A stretch of DNA of 19,513 nucleotides from Chloroflexota bacterium (GTDB lineage: Bacteria > Chloroflexota > Dehalococcoidia > GIF9 > UBA5629): positions 1-19,513 of the forward strand of contig JAPLHI010000116.1 in NCBI GenBank assembly GCA_026389695.1, read 5' to 3'. The translations under genes were made by a program, and so were the position numbers. A model generated the notes under the pieces. It was not told the DNA's origin. It did not search any database and saw only the letters and a program-made list of their open reading frames with translations. Within the stretch, counting starts at the first letter, position 1. The number at the start of each line of letters is the position of its first letter. Of this stretch, positions 16,536 through 19,513 are shown piece by piece.

Positions 16536-16644
16536 TGGATGCCTTCCTCTATTAAATTTTTAGTTAGAGCTCGGTCATCCAACGCTTAGGCAGAAGCAAA
16601 TATAAAAAGCTTGTAACAACCTATACTGCAACTAAATCGCCTTA

Positions 16645-16673
16645 ATTATACACAAAAACAAATTTAATGTATA
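16645..16673 (-). promoter_or_regulatory. Candidate promoter of the zinc-ribbon gene
   Basis: On the minus strand TATACA (16673-16668, 4/6) and a perfect TATAAT (16650-16645) are separated by 17 bases. Transcription near 16638 would give a leader of about 100 bases before the ATG at 16535. The surrounding 264-base intergenic region (16536-16799) is AT-rich and holds no gene I can support. Confidence 0.4.
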
Positions 16674-16786
16674 AGCAGGTTTCAGGAATATTTTACATGA
16701 GATTGCATAACAGTAAACATATATGCAAGGCTGGCTTTTCACTAACCTAAAATAGTGTAGGATATTATTATAGACCAAAATTAATT

Positions 16787-16792
16787 GAAGGA
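16787..16792 (+). promoter_or_regulatory. Ribosome binding site of the nitronate monooxygenase remnant
   Basis: GAAGGA lies 7 bases before the ATG at 16800. It decides the start there rather than at the in-frame TTG at 16785, and shows that the translation start of the lost gene is intact. Confidence 0.65.
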
Positions 16793-16799
16793 ATATAAA

Positions 16800-17021
16800 A
16801 TGGAATGGAAAACCAGGGCAACTGAATTACTGGGCTGCAAATATCCCATTCTGCAGGGCGCGGCGGAACGCATCGGCAACTGGAAATTTGCCGCCGCCGT
16901 AGCGGAAGCTGGCGCTCACGGATACGCCGGAAGAAAATCCCCGTTTCAGGCAGAGCTGCCCCTTTGCCAGATCCTTCGAGATTACACGGGAGGTAGCCGA
17001 GAGCAGCCCGGACTATGGTAA
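16800..17021 (+). pseudogene. Nitronate monooxygenase 5' remnant
   Basis: The first 40 or so residues (MEWKTRATELLGCKYPILQG, then WKFAAAVAEAGAHG) match the N-terminus of class I/II nitronate monooxygenases (2-nitropropane dioxygenase family), FMN-dependent TIM-barrel enzymes usually of 320-380 residues. After AGAHG, near base 16921, similarity stops; the remaining codons to the stop at 17021 are an out-of-frame reading of a different gene. Only the first beta-alpha unit of the barrel survives, so no activity is expected. The start codon and ribosome site are intact, so a 73-residue peptide could still be made. Confidence 0.75.
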
Positions 17022-17661
17022 TTTCTTCCGGAAATACTACGGATTTACGAAAGATGCGACACATGGTCCCGAGTGGCGACGTATCAATTCCGACTGGCTG
17101 GCTGCGGCGGAGCAACTTGCTCTCAAAATCAATAATTACACCAACAACACCAGCCTGGTGCTTGCTGTCGAGATAATAGCCGCCCGGTCGCGTAAGGTTC
17201 TGCTTTTTGCAGCGGATTCCCAGGTGGGCAACTGGCTCTCCTGGCAAGAATTGGAATTTCCCGGGGAAGGACCGGGTGGGAAAACAATAACCGGTCAAGA
17301 TCTTCTACGGCGTGCCGTATTTTACAAGGTCGGACACCACGGCAGCCGGAATGCCACCTTGAAATGGAAGGGGTTGGAGATGATGGATGATACTAACCTG
17401 GTGGCCATGATCCCGGTGGATGAGAAATGGGCTAAAGCAGAAATGCATTGGGAACACCCGGCGGAGAAGCTGCTTGAGCAGCTCTGTATCAAGACCGGCG
17501 GCCGCATTATGCGAACAGATGAAATCCCACTGGGTAATAAGCCGCCTGCAAAGCCGGATGAGGCTAATGAGAGTGAGTGGAACTCCTTCATCCGTAAGCT
17601 CGATTGGGATCGCAGCACATCTGACGCCGGGCAAAGTCTGTGGATTCAGTATACTGTTTAA
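16903..17661 (+). pseudogene. Metallo-beta-lactamase-fold hydrolase, 3' remnant
   Basis: An open frame after the TAG at 16900 encodes 252 residues that read as the C-terminal part of an MBL-fold protein of the ComEC/Rec2-related kind. The parts are LALTDTPEENPRF, a middle with NNTSLVLAVE, then KVLLFAADSQVGNWLSWQ, and VGHHGSRNAT, whose His residues belong to the metal site. The catalytic HxHxDH of the N-terminal half is missing, and no ATG with a ribosome site opens this frame; the first usable codon is a GTG at 17158. It overlaps the nitronate monooxygenase remnant in another frame. The downstream end is intact and converges on the rubredoxin-CNBD gene after a 40-base gap. Confidence 0.7.
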
Positions 17662-17701
17662 AACTAACGGAGAGCCTACAACCCTTATACTTAGTGGTCT
17701 T

Positions 17702-18367
17702 TTACCCGTAAACCATATCCGAAGACATTGCTTTGGCAGTTCTCATCCTGACAGCAATCATACGTCCGACAGTTCGTGTAATTTTGTAGCCTATAGGCGG
17801 ATACTGTTCGCAAAAATCATGAATTTTTGCCTCGTCTAAAATAATTACCCTCGCCTTCCCTTCGGCAATTGCTGAGGCGGTTCTTTTGTAGGGTAACATC
17901 AAAGTTGACCAGCCCAGGACATCTCCCACCGTGGCTGTGTAGACTGTCTGCTTTTCAGCATTCTGAACCGCCAGTTTTCCTTCTTCTACAACATAAATAT
18001 GAACAGCCTCGTCTCCTTCTTTGAATACAACATCACCCGAGTTATAAACTTTTACCTGGCCAATACTCAGCACCTTATCTATTTCTACTTCACTCAGTCC
18101 TTGAAATAATGCCGCCTTTGTTACCTTCTCGACGGAAACTCCCTCCTGGGTTTTTCCTTGGTGGGATGGACGAAGTGGTGCTACCAATCCGATGCGCTGC
18201 GTAATCAGGCCCATTACCATTGGATCCGGGTTGGGAGGCCCGCCACACTCGGGACGGTAGCAGGTCACGTCAGTATAAGTACAATGGGAATGACAGCCGG
18301 GACAGCTATCAGGCGGCTTCGCTCCATCAAAAAAATAACCGCATTCTACACACTGCCATTTAGACAT
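17702..18367 (-). CDS. Rubredoxin-like domain fused to a cyclic-nucleotide-binding domain
   Basis: 221-residue protein. Residues 4-25 form a rubredoxin/rubrerythrin-type iron or zinc site: Cys6-x2-Cys9 and Cys22-x2-Cys25 in WQCVECGYFFDGAKPPDSCPGC. More cysteines follow at 29, 36 and 41. After a linker, residues 85-205 are a CRP-type CNBD beta roll (VFKEGDEAVHIYVVEEGKLAV) with a cassette GDVLGWSTLMLPYKRTASAIA. Here Arg162 sits at the phosphate-binding position, but the usual Glu is replaced. There is no HTH, so it is not a CRP/FNR transcription factor. A strong AAAGGAG lies upstream of the ATG. It is 49 bases downstream of mvhD in the hdrA-mvhD unit, which suggests an electron-transfer or regulatory partner of that complex. 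Ligand and metal are inferred only. Confidence 0.8.
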   Translation of the reverse strand: MSKWQCVECGYFFDGAKPPDSCPGCHSHCTYTDVTCYRPECGGPPNPDPMVMGLITQRIGLVAPLRPSHQGKTQEGVSVEKVTKAALFQGLSEVEIDKVLSIGQVKVYNSGDVVFKEGDEAVHIYVVEEGKLAVQNAEKQTVYTATVGDVLGWSTLMLPYKRTASAIAEGKARVIILDEAKIHDFCEQYPPIGYKITRTVGRMIAVRMRTAKAMSSDMVYG

Positions 18368-18416
18368 CTCTTTCTCCTTTTATTTCTGTATTTAATTTCA
18401 TTTACCCGGTCATAAA

Positions 18417-18851
18417 TTACCTGCTGCTGCTGGATTCAACCTCCACCTTTTCCTGTCTATAAGGTCCCAATGCCCTTACGTCTTCAGTGATCTTATTTAC
18501 TGCTGTGACGAAGTCTTCAGCACAGGAAGCGCATACCCATTGCAGACGAATCCGTGGTTCTTCAATGCCAAGTTGCTCGGTCAATTTTTTAAGCAGAGTC
18601 ATACGCATCAGTGTCTTATAATTCCCATCGATGTAATGGCAATCGCCAAGATTACAACCGCATACCAATACACCATCGGCGCCTTCTTTAAACGCCTTCA
18701 AGACAAAGGCCGGTTCCAGCCCGCCGCTACACATAAGGCGTATTGACATAACATTGGGAGCACATTTTGACCGCGAAACGCCGGCGAGGTCTGCTCCGGC
18801 ATATGAACACCAGTTACATAAAAAGGCGACAATTTTCGGTTCGAAGCTCAT
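18417..18851 (-). CDS. mvhD: MvhD/FlpD-family [2Fe-2S] electron-transfer subunit
   Basis: Delta-subunit family protein (PF02662) that links a hydrogenase or formate dehydrogenase to HdrA and passes electrons through a [2Fe-2S] cluster. FLCNWCSYAGADLAG (Cys12, Cys15), RLMCSGG (Cys41) and DGVLVCGCNLGDCHYIDGNY (Cys64, Cys66, Cys71) are the family's cysteine blocks. The length of 144 residues is normal. An extra Cys107-x2-Cys110 pair lies in WVCASCAEDF, where I recall many relatives having no cysteines. The start overlaps the hdrA stop as ATGA, showing translational coupling. Cytoplasmic; likely part of an Hdr-type electron-bifurcating complex. Confidence 0.92.
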   Translation of the reverse strand: MSFEPKIVAFLCNWCSYAGADLAGVSRSKCAPNVMSIRLMCSGGLEPAFVLKAFKEGADGVLVCGCNLGDCHYIDGNYKTLMRMTLLKKLTEQLGIEEPRIRLQWVCASCAEDFVTAVNKITEDVRALGPYRQEKVEVESSSSR

Positions 18852-19513
18852 ACTAATACCCCCTCGATCTCTGCTAGAATTTGTGTTTCACTGAAATTGC
18901 GAGTCGAAATTGCACCGCTCGGGCAGGCGGCACCGCACACATTACATCCCTTGCAAAGGATCCGGTTGACCCTGGATACATTACTAACCTCGTCAAAGAA
19001 AATAGCCCCGTAGGGACATAAGGCGCTGCATATCTTGCAGGCCGAGCACAGGTTTTCGTCGATGGAAGCTGTTATGGCTCCGGTATCCATCTTACCCCGT
19101 ATTACCATTGCCAGGGCGCGTGCAGCCGCTGCGGAAGCCTGCGCCACCGTATCGGGAATATCTTTGGGACCCTGGCAGCAGCCGACAATAAATATACCCT
19201 CCGACATGGTGGCTACAGGATCCAGCTTGGGATGCCTCTCCATGAAAAATCCATCGCGGCTTCGGCCCAATCGAAGTGTCTGGGCTACTTTTTCCGCATC
19301 ATGCCGGGGTTCAAGCGCCACACATAGAACCACCATATCTACCGGAATGTTGACCAGTTCTCCCAGCAAAGTATCCTCGCAGGCCAATAAGAGTTTCTCC
19401 CCTGCCTCGGAATCCGAGGAGTCAGCCGTTATATTTGCCAGTTTACCCCTTATGAAATGGACACGCTCTCCCTGGACCCGCTCGTAGAATTCTTCATATC
19501 CTTTTCCAGTACA
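18848..19513 (-). CDS. hdrA: HdrA-like subunit, C-terminal part (partial at window edge)
   Basis: Last 221 residues of a heterodisulfide-reductase A-type flavoprotein; the frame is open to the window edge, so the N-terminal FAD domain is outside. Visible are GYEEFYERVQGERVHFIRGK, LACEDTLLGE, VDMVVLCVALEP and GIFIVGCCQGPKDIPDTVAQ, typical of the flavin domain. Then come two [4Fe-4S] ferredoxin motifs, CSACKICSALCPYGAIFF and CKGCNVCGAACPSGAIS. HdrA carries the bifurcating FAD in methanogen Hdr-Mvh and is used with varied partners in non-methanogenic bacteria. No hdrB or hdrC is visible, so the electron acceptor is unknown. The stop overlaps mvhD by 4 bases. The TTG at 19387 is internal, not the start. 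Confidence 0.92.
   Translation of the reverse strand, partial: CTGKGYEEFYERVQGERVHFIRGKLANITADSSDSEAGEKLLLACEDTLLGELVNIPVDMVVLCVALEPRHDAEKVAQTLRLGRSRDGFFMERHPKLDPVATMSEGIFIVGCCQGPKDIPDTVAQASAAAARALAMVIRGKMDTGAITASIDENLCSACKICSALCPYGAIFFDEVSNVSRVNRILCKGCNVCGAACPSGAISTRNFSETQILAEIEGVLV

Noticed and set aside
16236..16589. A 117-codon plus-strand open frame opposite the zinc-ribbon gene
   Set aside because: The minus strand has eight paired cysteines and a strong ribosome site; the plus frame is its shadow.
16681..16799. A promoter for the nitronate monooxygenase remnant (TTTTCA and TATTAT)
   Set aside because: The spacing between the best hexamers is 21 bases and no alternative pair is convincing.
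16768..17298. A 176-codon minus-strand open frame across the nitronate monooxygenase/MBL junction
   Set aside because: Both plus-strand readings match known families over their parts; the antisense protein shows no motif.

Overview
The window looks like a bacterial chromosome segment from a strict anaerobe. A member of the Chloroflexota, close to Dehalococcoidia, is my best guess. This rests on HdrA/MvhD electron-transfer genes, HypA/HypB, PEP synthase, an ADP-forming-type acyl-CoA synthetase subunit, and a small RRM protein next to a small zinc-ribbon protein. No 16S or other decisive marker is present. No rRNA, tRNA, CRISPR array, insertion sequence or prophage was seen, and no gene-free stretch exceeds about 265 bases.

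Layout, left to right. (1) 1-1102, minus strand: hypB and hypA, exactly abutting, followed by the first 18 codons of an exported-looking protein cut by the window edge. (2) 1320-6965, plus strand: alpha-glucan phosphorylase, ATP-type 6-phosphofructokinase and PEP synthase, a storage-glucan and glycolysis/gluconeogenesis block ending in a terminator-like hairpin. (3) 7131-10033, plus strand: lepA and hemW, 8 bases apart, behind a plausible promoter. (4) 10080-11850, minus strand: a membrane protein of the steroid 5-alpha-reductase family and, upstream in the same unit, a 3-beta-hydroxysteroid-dehydrogenase-like SDR broken by a single-base frameshift. (5) 11851-12009: a divergent control region with two good promoters and two dyads, one inside the promoter spacer and one over the -10, transcription start and start codon. 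(6) 12010-15651, plus strand: an acyl-CoA synthetase alpha-type subunit without its ATP-grasp partner, a PAS-PAS protein without an output domain, and an MFS transporter of the oxalate/formate type. (7) 15722-16535, minus strand: an RRM protein and a double zinc-ribbon protein. (8) 16800-17661, plus strand: a scar in which the 5' end of a nitronate monooxygenase gene is joined out of frame to the 3' part of a metallo-beta-lactamase-fold gene. (9) 17702-19513, minus strand: hdrA (cut by the window edge), mvhD overlapping it by 4 bases, and a rubredoxin-like/cyclic-nucleotide-binding-domain fusion.

How the genes fit together: HypA/HypB insert nickel into a [NiFe] enzyme, and HdrA-MvhD usually takes electrons from hydrogenase or formate dehydrogenase for flavin-based bifurcation, so both ends of the window fit an H2- or formate-linked anaerobic energy metabolism. 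The central carbon block moves carbon between glucan, fructose phosphates and PEP. The ACS-PAS-MFS unit reads as a regulated module for importing and activating an unknown carboxylic acid. The items most worth following are the rubredoxin-CNBD fusion beside hdrA/mvhD, the dyad-covered near-leaderless promoter, and the steroid-reductase-like/SDR pair.
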